NCBI GenBank assembly: GCA_024734495.1
Contig: JALMQS010000828.1
Coordinates: 5,133,603-5,197,602 of the forward strand
Source of the DNA: Forficula auricularia
Taxonomy: Eukaryota > Arthropoda > Insecta > Dermaptera > Forficulidae
DNA length: 64,000 bases
Reading direction: 5' to 3'
The position numbers were made by a program, and so were the translations under genes. The notes beneath the pieces were generated by a model, which worked only from the letters and a program-made list of their open reading frames with translations, was not told where the DNA came from and did no database searches. Below are positions 53,195 to 63,686 of the stretch, in pieces (position 1 is the stretch's first letter; every line of letters begins with the position of its first letter).

Positions 53195-53858
53195 TTTCTA
53201 ATTTTTTGACCGCTAATGTGTTTCTTCAATTAAAAATTTTGCCAGAGCACTTTTAATCAGTAGTTTATTATTATTATGAAGAGAAATTACATTAAATACA
53301 CCGTCATATATTCATCTGAATAAAAAAATTTGTTCATGACCTTAATCCTTATGCGTTTTTGGTTTCTTGGTTTCTTGCTCTAGTTTCTTCAATCTTTTTC
53401 TGGACCCTTTTCTATCTTCTTGATCTTCTTGACGTCTATTTGTCCTCTTAAACCCATCCACCAGTATTTCATATTCATATTTACTTAATCTGTAGTTATG
53501 TAAACACTGGGCGTAAATTGGGAGTCGAAAGCATAATACTTATTACATAATTAAGACCACACGACAGAAGTGATATATTTATAATTTTATTATTTTTTGA
53601 AAAGGAATAATAAATATATTTTACGACAATGATTGAACTGGCACTAGACCTCAGCTCAACCGTGACCCGTGACGATTCAATCCCATTTACTGCCCAGGAA
53701 AATAAAATGTACATGAGCGCCAAAATTCAAATATAAGATATTAATTTGAACTTAAAGTTAATGCTACAGCACCATCTGTGGCTTGAATTGGTACCAACCG
53801 TGATGCATGACGAGTGACGGCTCAATCCCATTTACTGCCAAGTAAAATAAAAAGTGTG
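53195..53858. repeat. Left arm of a 3.7-kb inverted repeat (family G)
   Basis: It matches 55662-56895 in inverted orientation over most of its length, for example CACCATCTGTGGCTTGAATT, TTTGGTTTCTTGGTTTCTTG and ATTTTTTGACC. The right arm contains an inserted Helitron-like element, the left arm end an inserted SINE. Confidence 0.85.
53342..53506 (-). pseudogene. Exon-like frame in the left arm
   Basis: The minus strand after a CAG (53509-53507) reads CLHNYRLSKYEYEILVDGFK, then RTNRRQEDQEDRKGSRKRLK, then KLEQETKKPKTHKD and a TAA stop at 53344-53342. The tail is rich in Lys, Arg, Glu and Asp, like the C-terminus of a nuclear or ribosome-associated protein, but I cannot name it. The preceding pyrimidine-containing CAG could be a 3' splice site, making this a last exon. 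The inverted copy (about 56530-56700) has TGA in the same frame after VDGFKGTN, so it is broken. No upstream exon is seen in either arm. Alternatively it is a chance frame in a repeat. Confidence 0.3.
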
Positions 53859-54338
53859 GGAGTCGGGTTCATGCGCGGATCCAGGGGGGGGTGCGATGGG
53901 GGCGGCCCCCCCCAAAGAATTGAGACCAACATTTTTTACATGTTTATTTAATTATTTTTTTATAACATTAAATTTTAAAATTGAAGAAAATAAAGTTCTA
54001 TGTGGGGGTCTCTGACCCCTCCTCCTCCCACCGCTTGGGCAATTCGATCGCGACACACTTCCGAGATCAAAAGTAGATCTTATATACCGGCGACCGCCCC
54101 CCCCCCCCAAATCAGAGGTCTGGATCCGCGCCTGGTCGGGTTAGCCGTGCTGGCTAACGCGCTGGCCTCGCTTCAGCATCGATGATGACACTGTTTAAAC
54201 GGGAGGCCGGGGTTCGATCCTGACAATACATATAAAATTTCTACCGGCTAAAACTCGGCTCCCTCACTAACTCTACTAACACTTTACTGATGTGCTGTCC
54301 AAATGGGCTTTGTTCTCGGTAACAATAAATAAATAAAA
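53859..54338 (+). mobile_element. SINE F, copy 2, with 14-bp TSD and nested MITE
   Basis: Flanked by AAATAAAAAGTGTG (53845-53858 and 54339-54352). The head GGAGTCGGGTTAGCCGTGCT is split by the MITE. Then CTAACGCGCTGGCC, a good B box (GGGGTTCGATCCTG, 54202), ATTTCTACCGGCTAAAACTC and an AATAAATAAA tail. The homologue is 35448-35592 (minus). Confidence 0.88.
53870..54134. mobile_element. hAT-type MITE, GGATCC family copy 2, in SINE F
   Basis: Inverted ends CATGCGCGGATCCAG/CTGGATCCGCGCCTG are flanked by a perfect 8-bp duplication GTCGGGTT (53862-53869 and 54135-54142). The interior shares AATTCGATCGCGACACACTT with 29670-29917. It contains G and C homopolymer runs. Confidence 0.92.
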
Positions 54339-54352
54339 AAATAAAAAGTGTG

Positions 54353-55661
54353 CAAAGCGCCCCAAAAGAAGTTATCAATTCAAAAATGAAAAAAATTTTA
54401 TTATCTCTTAACCATGGGTGCCCATCCCCCTCTAGTTTCATCACTCAGCCCCCGCCCATTTTCTTGAAAACTAATCCCTCCCCTACCTCCACCCTTGTAC
54501 ATTATATTTTATTCACTTCTAAATAATTAGAAGAGATTTTTATTACCTTTTGTTGAAGTTATTAACTTTTACCGTTGTATTTTTAGCATATCCCTAATGC
54601 TGATTTTGCAACAATTTTCAACCCCCTCTAGAAATTTCAATTACACACTCTGCGTCTTAATCCCCTCCCCCTATGGGCACCCCTGCTTAACTAATAGTAA
54701 ATTGAGAAATCGAGTTACAAAATAGTTGGTCCATGGCCCTATCCAAAGCGAATTTTAGATCAACCACTAGCTGGTTGATGATTCACTCACGTTTGAAAAT
54801 TTTATATACTATGTAAATTGTAACCAGTTAATAAACTTTGCTCGGTCAACATTTTTTTCATACAATCGACCTGTCCTCTCTTTTTCGTTTAAGCCAATAA
54901 ATCAAAGTTTAATATTGTTCCTGGAGGCGTGATGTAACGGACGTATCTTCTTCATGCTTGCTCAGACCTGAGGTCGAATTTATAGCTAATAACAAACAAT
55001 CCCTGAGGCTTGTAAAACATCCAACTGCCTCCTCCTCTTGGTCCATCCATTTCTTGGTTGGAAATCAATAAGAAATCCACCACACAAATAGAAACTTCCA
55101 CTTTGACACATCCACATTTTGCTCACAAACTCACTTTAAGAACCTTCCTCGACATATCTTGAGGGATTCTCTCTATAGGCAACCCGCGAACCGTTTACTC
55201 TGATAATAATATTCTTTAAAACAATATCCCTTTAGTGAAAAAGTTTACTCTTATATGTATTAATAAATATTTATCACAAACAATTTTTTTAAGCCTGTGG
55301 ATATAATGCAATTTGCATTAATATTTTGATACGAACAGAACAACTCAATTCGTTTTTTTTAACGAGTTTTTAAAATGCTTTTTTATTTTATTATCTGAAT
55401 TTTTTAAGCAAACATATGCTTCAGTTTAATGTACTTAGTCTCAATTTCAAGTTTCGGGAAACAAAATTAAATATAAACGACAAATTTCATTTATGCCTGC
55501 ATAAGTGCATAGCCATTGTAATTTTCATATTAATATAAAAAATATTTTGATATATTAAATTGTTCTTAAACAAAAATGAAGATACAATAGGATTGAATAA
55601 GGAAATAATTATTGATAAAACGATTATTTTTTTGTAAATGGTTGTAATTTTATTTAAACGG
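54353..55661. other. Spacer of the 3.7-kb inverted repeat, anonymous
   Basis: Mildly C-rich at 54415-54510 and 54625-54685, otherwise AT-rich. No gene, RNA or terminal repeat is seen; the 73-codon reverse frame at 55487-55708 is ordinary. Confidence 0.4.
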
Positions 55662-56895
55662 GTAAATGGAATTTTGCCGTCACGCATCACGGTTTGGTAC
55701 CAATTCAAGCCACAGATGGTGCTGCAGCATTAACTCTAAGCTCAAATTAATATCTTATATTTGAATTTTCGCGCTCATGTATATTTTATTTTCGTGGGCA
55801 GTAAATAGGGATTGAGCCGTCACGGGTCACAGTTGAGTTGAGGTCTAATGCCAGTTCAATCATTGTCGTAAAATATATTAATTATTCCTTTTCAAAAAAT
55901 AATAAAATTATTAAAATTTATATAAATACTAGCTGACGACCGGGCCTTCGGCCCGGCGTCGCCTAGCCCCTGACGGGGAGCGTCTCGTTTTATGATTAAA
56001 ATTTATATAGATAACTTTCGAGGTCGCAAACTTAGATTTGTCATACCCACACCATATCAATGAATTATATATTACTTGTCAAAATTGTTCCCTTAACCAA
56101 AAATAATATTGACAGTTGAAAGATTTTCAAAAAGCTATTATCGGCCATCTTGTTTATTTGCTTTTACCCCCCCCCCCCCCCAGAGAGGCGCTGACATTGT
56201 TTCCTCGAAAAAATATTTTTTTACATGCCACAGGTGTGATATCAATAAAAACACTATATATAAAAACACTCGTGTATTTGAATGGAATGTTGTGTGAAAA
56301 TTTCAAAGAAATCGGTGAAGAACTTTCGGAGATCCTTCAACGTATCACTTAAGCGTAACAGTACATTTTTATTTATATAGATAAATTTTAATAATTTTAT
56401 CATATTAGAATTATAAATATATCACTTCTGACGAGTAGTCTTAAGCACACACCCGATTTTTTTTTAACTTTAACTACTAATTATTTAATAAGTATTATGC
56501 TTTCGACTCCCAATCTAACCCCAGTGATCACATAACTACAGATTAAGTAAATATGAATATGAATATGCAATACCGGTGGATGGGTTTAAGGGGACAAATT
56601 GACGTCAGACTACTGGAGAAGATCAAGAAGATAGAAAAGGGTCCAGAAGATTGAAGAAACTAGAGCAAGAAACCAAGAAACCAAAAACCCATAAGGGTTA
56701 GGGTCATGAACAAATTTTTTTATTCAAATGTATAAATGACGGTGTATTTAATGTAATTTCTTTTATAAATTTACTAATGAATAAATATATTTTCTTAATA
56801 ATAATAAACTACAGATTAAAAAGTGATCTGGCAAAATTTTTAATTGAAGAAAGACAATTAATATTAGAGGTCAAAAAATTAAAAAAAAATTATTT
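55662..56895. repeat. Right arm of the 3.7-kb inverted repeat (family G)
   Basis: The inverted counterpart of 53195-53858 (AATTCAAGCCACAGATGGTG, CAAGAAACCAAGAAACCAAA), interrupted by the Helitron-like element at 55929-56381. The exon-like frame here carries a TGA. Confidence 0.85.
55929..56381 (-). mobile_element. Helitron-like element, copy 2, in the G arm
   Basis: The minus strand runs from A|TCTATATAAATAAAAATG (56381) to the hairpin GCCGGGCCGAAGGCCCGGTC, GTCAG and CTAG|T (55929). The left arm of G lacks it at the same point (TAAAATTATAAATATATC, 53570-53590), giving an empty site with A/T at the junction. Confidence 0.82.
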
Positions 56896-57384
56896 AAGGT
56901 GTCTGTCTCTGTAAATTTATGATATTATCTGAAGTAAATGTTTTTTAAGTTTGTATACCACTGACATATTTAAAAATAAAAAAATTTACGAGTATAGAAA
57001 TCCATTTTGTAAATCTATACCAAAAATTATTATTAGCTTTAAATTAAGAGAAATTTAAAGGCTGAATCAAAATTCTTTTTAAATATTTTATTTCATGTCA
57101 GAAAGGATCCTTGGGAAGTGGCCAGCAGAATTTTTACATTAATGCTGTTTAAATTTTCTCTTTGAGCAGGACTTTTGAACTCATTCATTTGAGCTTTTGA
57201 TTAATATTTTATTAAGACACAAATTCGAAAAGATTTAATTAAATACAAATATTAAATTACTGAAATATTGTTGAAATTTCGATGATTGATAGTCAGAAAT
57301 AAAATAAAAATTTTAAAAATTACTATTACCATATATTTATTATTCTATATTTACTATATAGTTTCGATCACTGGTTGAATACCT
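56896..57384. other. AT-rich DNA, nothing recognised
   Basis: No gene or repeat structure is seen. Confidence 0.4.
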
Positions 57385-57800
57385 ATAATATAAAAATAAA
57401 TGAAAAATGATTTGTTACTTTACCATCAAGTTCTATTCGTGCATGAAAAAAGTGTTTTTTTTTCCTTCTTTTTTCAAAATATCTCAAAAACGGCTGAAAC
57501 TATTTTAATTAAAAAAATTGAGCGAAATCATGGCATTTCGCTCTACAAAAAAGCCCTAATAAGTGAACATCGAAAAAATTATATATTTCGGAATAATAAT
57601 TGTTTTGTCAAAATGTCTGTTAGTTAGTCTGACGGTTACCAAATTTTTGTGGACGAGCTAGCTCAAAAACTAGTGTGAATATCGAAACCAAATTTCAAAC
57701 GTAGTTTTGGTCCATTGGGATTAAGAGCTGATTAGATTTTGGTGCATATCGACCCAAAATTAAGGGGGGTGGAAGGGGGGTTCAAAATTAAAAATCTAGG
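57385..57800 (+). repeat. Dispersed repeat B, copy 2
   Basis: CGTGCATGAAAAAAGTGTTT, AAATATCTCAAAAACGGCTG, CAAATTTTTGTGGACGAGCT and TTGGTGCATATCGACCCAAA. It extends further 3' than the other copies. The 75-codon frame inside has no recognised domain. Confidence 0.75.
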
Positions 57801-58232
57801 CTATTTGAGGAAACTCAACCAAATTTTGTATACATAATCACTGGGACCCCAGAAGTCTAAAAATGCAAAAAATAACCACCCTCCCTTACATAATTATAAA
57901 TAATTTTATTAAATATAAAATATAAGTGAGGGGCCAGGTTGTATGGTAAAGTCAAGTGGATGGCCACATCAGAACAATCAGCTTATTTATATTGACACTC
58001 TCTACAAATTAAAACGACCTTTATGTACTAGCTACTGAAGATGGTCAAACTGTGGTGACTGAAATTGTATATGTTTATTAATAAAGAATAATTTTTAATA
58101 GTAATTTACTAAATTATTATTTTATTTGTGACTAGCAATCCTTGAAATTTAAAGAATTTTAAATTCACAGTGATTTAAGTTTTGGAACAATAAATTAATA
58201 AATAAATTTATTCAATCAATTTATAATTATTA
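57801..58232. other. Anonymous DNA with weak hammerhead remnant
   Basis: 58027-58066 reads CTGAAGATGGTCA, AACTGTGG, TGACTGAAATTG: core and stem II are recognisable but the 3' core is altered. A partial GGCCACATCAGAACA block (see 20940 and 29115) is at 57963. Confidence 0.35.
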
Positions 58233-58739
58233 CTAGCTGCAAGGGCCCAACTTCGGCGGCCCTCTTGCTAGCCAGGGAGCTCGCCCGTCGTCACCTAGCC
58301 CCTGGCGGGGAGCGTCTCGTTTTATGGTTAAAATTTATATAGATATTAGATGACCCGACCACGCGTTGCTGTGACTAACTCTTATGCTTTAAAAAATAAT
58401 AATAGTTTTGAAAATAAATTGAAAATGCAAATAATTATAGAATAGGTATTAAAACAGTAAATGAATTATATATTACTTGTCAAAATTGTTCCCTTAACAA
58501 AAATAATATTTAAAGTTGAAAAAGCTATTATCGCTCATCTTGTTTGTTTGCTTTTACCCCTCAGAGAGGTGCTAGCGTTGTTTCTTCAAAAACTATTTTT
58601 TGCATGCCACAGGTGTGATATCTATAAAAACACTCGTGTATTTGAATGGAATGTTGTGTGAAAATTTCAAAGAAATCGGTGAAAAACTTTCGAAAATCCT
58701 TCAACGTATCACTTAACAGTACATTTTTATTTATATAGA
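58233..58739 (-). mobile_element. Helitron-like element, copy 3
   Basis: The minus strand runs from A|TCTATATAAATAAAAATG (58739) to AGAGGGCC/GGGCCCTT hairpin, GCAG and CTAG|T (58233). It shares the GAGACGCTCCCCGCCAGG box and ACATTCCATTCAAATACACG with copies 1 and 2, but the terminal hairpin differs, resembling that at 20779. Confidence 0.78.
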
Positions 58740-59689
58740 TGTATTCTAATTGGTAAGAAGATAAATGACAAAGTGTTTTGTGAAATTGATCAAGAGCCTG
58801 ATGAAGCCATAATAAATTGGAGAAAATAATAAATAAATAATCTAAAATTTGACACCAGAAAAAAACTTGGCATGATCTTCTCTATTTGGGTATTGCAATC
58901 CAGAATAGCCAGAAAAAGAGCATGGATAAAAATTACTTTTTTTCTAAGTTTTTGACATTTCTAAGCCCGAGAAAGAAAGAAAAAAAATTCGGCTGTCCAA
59001 CGGGGGACGCACTAAAAATAATCTCTCCTCTAAAATGTATTTAGTCTTAAAATAAGCCTTTTCCCAGCTTGTTGTTTTGACTCCATCAACGAAAATGAGG
59101 AGAGAAATGGAACGGCACGAAGAGGATTTACATTTGGAAAGAACGCGAGTCGTTAGCTGGCCGTTTATGGATTGGCACGTTACATATACACATACAGACG
59201 CAATACACGGCAGATTAGCACATTTTCATGTTGGACAAATTAACCCTCAGTCTTCTCACTCTCTAAAGTGACACGTCCTTTTAAATGGTGTGAATATTTT
59301 TAAGGCATTCTCCACAAAAAATATAAAAATACACGTATTAAAGTTATATTCTCTGTTTCATGTATTTAGTAAAAATATATAAAAGATCTTTTTGTTAAAA
59401 CCCACATTATGCAATATTAAATATACTATTATTAAAGTTTAACTATAATACCTTCGAAATTCAAATATTTAATTTGGAGGAAAATATGGAATTGGAATAA
59501 TTATCGGAATAGAGGTTTTTTTATTTAATTAGTTTTTTCCTCTTATTAAAAACAAGGACTAAAAAGATGATCAAGGACAGTCGATGGTGGAGAAGTAATC
59601 TCCGGAGTCGAAGCTCAAATACAATGTCGACATTAATTAATGTAAAATAATTGGTTTAATAAAATTTATAAAAAAAAAATATTTAATTT
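58740..59689. other. Anonymous DNA
   Basis: A 64-codon frame at 59077-59271 has no motif. 59575-59640 contains GTGGAGAAGTAATCTCCGGA, which may be a badly decayed hammerhead family 3 remnant. Confidence 0.35.
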
Positions 59690-60180
59690 CTAAAAAAATT
59701 GGAAAACTGATGATAAGGGGGGACCCTTATCAACTTTCACATAAAATTTAAGGGTACAAAAACAAACATTTTTCGAGATTCTTTGACGAAATTATAATTT
59801 CTTATATCTTTATAAAATACTCTAGTAGAAATAAGTATAATCCCTTCGAAATTCAAATATTTATTTTCTAAAACTGATGATAAGGGGGACCCTTATCAAC
59901 TTTCACATACAATTTAAGGGTACAAAAACAAACTTTTTCGAGATTCTTTGACGAAATTATAATTTCTTATATCTTTATAAAATACTCTACTAGAAATAAG
60001 TATAATCCCTTCGAAATTCAAATATTTATTTTCTAAAAAAATTGGAAAACTGATGATAAGGGGGACCCTTATCAACTTTCACATAAAATTTAAGAGGTAC
60101 AAAAACAAACTTTTTCGAGATTCATTGATGAAATTATAATTTCTTTTTATCTTTATAAAATACTCTACTCAGAAATACTC
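59690..60180 (+). repeat. Satellite-like array, about 167-176 bp x3
   Basis: Monomers start at GATGATAAGGGG (59709, 59876, 60052), each with GGGGGACCCTTATCAACTTT, TTTTTCGAGATTCWTTGAYG and AAATTATAATTTCTT. It is diverged but alignable with the 9557-10075 array (TTGATAAGGGGGGACCCTTA, ATTTCAATGAAATTATATCC). Confidence 0.85.
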
Positions 60181-60234
60181 TATTAAAGTTGTTATAGAGA
60201 AATAAGGACTATATTTTTATGCAGATAATTTAAA

Positions 60235-60295
60235 TTTATTGCCAACGTTTCGTCAACTTTGTTGACTACTGCAGGAGCTCTAAAAACTGATAAGG
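60235..60295 (-). ncRNA. Degenerate hammerhead-like motif
   Basis: Minus strand: CTGCAGTA in place of the core, stem II GTCAAC/GTTGAC with AAA loop, GAAA, CGTT, GGCAAT. Stem II is perfect but the core is broken. Confidence 0.4.
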
Positions 60296-60431
60296 CTTCA
60301 ATTAATACGGATTATAACATTATCAAAATCAAAATTGATCTCAAAAACTTTTTCTTTCAAAATATTTTCCTAATTATCTTTAGTCTAAAAAAATAAAAAA
60401 AATTCTTAATTGATATTATATTAAAGGTAAC

Positions 60432-60648
60432 TTTTAAGGAGTTAGGTGTTGGTTCTAGGTGAAACATTTGAATATAATAATAAAACTTGAGCAAGATGCG
60501 AGGTAGGTTTCACAAAAAGAAATAAAACGATGATGGGCTCACCCCCAAAATATATCGAATTCAAAACTCAATTTTGTTTTATTTCTTTTTTTGTGAAACC
60601 TACCTCGCATCTTGCTCAAGTTTTATTATTATATATTAAGAGGTAACT
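60432..60648. mobile_element. Family D foldback, copy with near-perfect arms
   Basis: GGTGTTGGTTCTAGGTGAAA, then arms TATAATAATAAAACTTGAGC ... GGTAGGTTTCAC with complement at 60590-60640. The loop contains GATGATGGGCTCACCCCCAA, a decayed hammerhead family 5 motif. Confidence 0.75.
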
Positions 60649-60839
60649 AAATTAGTATAATTTCTTTCCCTTTCTTGATGACGGCTATTCAAATTTCTAC
60701 TAATGAAGAATAAATTGACATCTTTCACTGAAATACTTTCATTATGAAAAGCATCCAAATTACTTACTCGTTAGGCAACTGAAAATTTTCTTAAAATTTT
60801 TCAATTTTATGAATAATAAAGATTTGACAGTTTTAGTTT
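60649..60839. other. AT-rich interval
   Basis: Nothing recognised. Confidence 0.35.
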
Positions 60840-61180
60840 TTGAAAAGAGTTGGAATGTTTTTCAAAAATGAGCTCGGGTTCAGATTAACAAATCAATAAT
60901 AACGAGAAAGAATTTATTTATAGGACAGATTCTAAAATTTTAATAGAAATATTATTAGAATTGCGATATCAGGAGGAGATTCATCCCAGGAGTCGAGCCA
61001 CAGAACTAACACTGCTTTTCGGGCAGTCAGCTCACGTAATAAACTATTATCAAATTAATTATAGTGAGCAGGCTGCTTCTGGGAACTTCGGAATCCCCTC
61101 TGATATCGTGGATTATCAATATCTCTATTAAAATCTTAGAATCTGTCTATAAACCAAATTCTTTCTCGTTATGAATAATA
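60840..61180. mobile_element. Family J foldback, copy 3
   Basis: It matches 41716-42370: GCTCGGGTTCAGATTAAC, AATATTATTAGAATTGCGAT, GGGCAGTCAGCTCAC, with an inverted right arm CCCCTCTGATATCG and AATCTTAGAATCTGTC. The tRNA-like head is decayed (GAGTCGAGCCACAG). Confidence 0.6.
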
Positions 61181-62107
61181 ATAATAGAAAACCAGCCCAA
61201 GAATAAAGAGAGTACAAATGAATAATTTATTGGAACATCTTAAAAGCCGACTTTTTGGAGGACCTATTTTATGTGGAATTTGTACTTTTCATTCCCCTTA
61301 GGCTGTCTACTTTCTCAAAAAGTAAATACTTAATGATTTTCAATATTTTTTTTTACACATATTTTTTTTCTGCTTGTCTGGATTTTAATAATCCCGATAA
61401 CTCAAGTATCGAAAAGTTCATTCTGCTGTCTAAATGTTTATTTTTTCATTTCAGGAACTGATTAAATTTTGAGTTCACTTGTTTCAAAAGATGAAATATA
61501 ATATTATTTACATAAGAAAAAAATGAATCGTTTTATTGACAGGTTTATACTGCTGTAGCCAATGAACTGAAATTCTGGAGGAAAGGTTTGATTAATAAAC
61601 TGCGTTTTTTTAAGTGCCAGCTTTCAGCCGTTGTTCGTAGATTTAATAGATATAGATAGACCACAAATCATCCTATGTTAGTTTTAAATTGTAAAATAAT
61701 CAATGATCTAAAATTCGTGTTATAATAATGATATTAATTAAATTATTTTTATTTTAAATCAACAGACTCGAATAAATTAAATTAAACTGTACTTTTGTTT
61801 CCTTTATTTTAAATTGATCAATTGATCGACTCGCAAACCATCGATTTCATTTGAAAATCGATAGTACATGTGAAATTATTCTAGTCGGCTGATACGCGTG
61901 AAACTCTTGGACAGGTGTATGGTAGGGATCGCTTATTGTATTATCGATAGGGTTTCTTTTTTCAGCAGACATACCGTGGACCTTAAAACTTACGCTGTAT
62001 TTCAAAAACTAGATGGTAAATAATCGATTGCCCTAACCTAATTTTATTGAAGTCAACCAATTCGTTTCTGAAATTCTCCATGCGTAAGCGAAAAAATAAA
62101 ATAAAAT

Positions 62108-62310
62108 TTTTTTTAAGGAATTTGGTGTTGGTACTTGGTGAAACATTTTTAAAATTATTGGATAAAAATACTTGGTAGGTTTCACATAAGATATAAAAAA
62201 ATAAACGAATTGAAGATTAAAGATTCTCTGAAAATAAATTCCGTTTTATTTTTTTATATCTAATGCGAAACCTACCAAGTATTTTTTTATCAAATAATTT
62301 GAAAATAAAA
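62108..62310. mobile_element. Family D foldback in the spacer of the inverted repeat
   Basis: GGTGTTGGTACTTGGTGAAA, then TTATTGGATAAAAATACTTG, GGTAGGTTTCAC with complement at 62268-62300. It is very similar to 36421-36712 but lacks the hammerhead core between the arms. Confidence 0.75.
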
Positions 62311-62477
62311 TTTTTTAAAAAAATTGAAAGGGTTATATATTGGACAGTATCCTCTTGATGAAATGTCACCCCCTGCTACAGTTATATTATATACAAATCT
62401 TTTATAAAACTATCTTGAACACGTTTATTTTAAAACCAAACTTTTCGGTAGAATCTCTCATCTCCACGTTTTTTAAA

Positions 62478-62885
62478 AAGAACTCTATCGGCCAATACAT
62501 AAGCGATCCTCTACCATACACCTCTCAAAGATTTTCACGCGTATCAGCCGACTAAGATCATATGACTTGTACCAATACAGCGTAAGTTTGAAGGTCCACG
62601 GTATGTCTGCTGAAAAAAAGAAACCCATCGATAACACATAAGCGAACCCCTACCATACACCTCTCCAAGATTTTCACTCGTATCAGCGGACTAGAATCAT
62701 TTGACTTGTACTAATACGGCGCAAGTAAGAAGCACGATATGTATGCTGAAAAAAGAAACCCTGTCGATAATACATAAGCGATCCTTCCTCTACCATACAC
62801 TTATCCAAGATTTTTACGCTTATCAGCCGACTAGAATCATTTGACTTGTACTATCGGTTTTCAAATGAAATCGATGGTGTCCGAG
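62478..62885 (+). repeat. 140-bp tandem repeat x3 in the right arm
   Basis: ATCAGCSGACTARRATCAT occurs at 62543, 62682 and 62822, each preceded by CTACCATACAC. Units carry GAAACCC, TCGATAAYACATAAGCG and TGACTTGTAC. The left arm has a single copy at 61885-62005, so amplification happened in one arm. Confidence 0.85.
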
Positions 62886-63484
62886 TCGATCAATTGATCA
62901 ATTTAAAATAAAAGAAACAAAAGTATAGTTTAATATAATTTCTTCCAGCCTGTTGATTTAAAATAAAAATAATTTAATTATTATAACACGAATTTTTAGA
63001 TCATTGATTATTTTACAATTTAAAACGAACATAGGATGATTTGTGGTCTATCTATATCTATTAAATCTACGAACAACGCCTGAAAGCTGAACTTGAAAAA
63101 CGCAGTTTATTAATCCAACCTTCTCTGCAGAATTTCAGCTCATTGGCTACAGCAGTGTAAGCCTGTTATTAAAACGATTCATTTTTTTCTTATATAAATA
63201 ATATTATATTTCATCTTTTTGAAACAAGTGAACTCAAAATTTAATCAGTTCCTTGAAATGAAAAAATAAACATTTAGACAGCAGAATGAACTTTTCGATA
63301 CTTGATTTATCGGGATTAATAAAATCCAGACAAGTAGAAAAAAATGTGTAAAAATGATGCTTCATATTTCTAATCAAGAATATGCAAAAAAAATATTGAA
63401 AAAATTAAGTATTTACTTTTGGAGAAAGTGAGTAGCCTAAGGGAAATGAAAAGTACAAATTCCAAATAAAATAATTTATTGGAA

Positions 63485-63686
63485 TGTAATTTTCATCCGC
63501 TTAAAAACTGAATCTTCTCTCTTCTGTGTTTAGAAAGGTTAACTTTATCGTTATATTATTGTTACAAACATTACAATTCAATAAGATTAAAGTAGTTTTT
63601 GGAGACATACTGATAAGTGAATTGAGTGTATTTTGATGAGGCAGTCCAAAATTCATAAAAGAGATAATTTAAACTATATTTATACT
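63485..63686. other. AT-rich interval
   Basis: Nothing recognised. Confidence 0.35.

Larger units (their letters stand above)
61221..63484. repeat. 2.3-kb inverted repeat with unequal arms
   Basis: The left arm (about 61265-62006) and right arm (about 62478-63465) are inverted copies, for example CAATTGATCGACTCG/CGAGTCGATCAATTG and GATTTGTGGTCTATCTATAT. The whole lies between 15-bp direct repeats AATAATTTATTGGAA (61221-61235 and 63470-63484). The right arm has three copies of a 140-bp unit that the left arm has once. The spacer holds a family D foldback. Confidence 0.8.
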
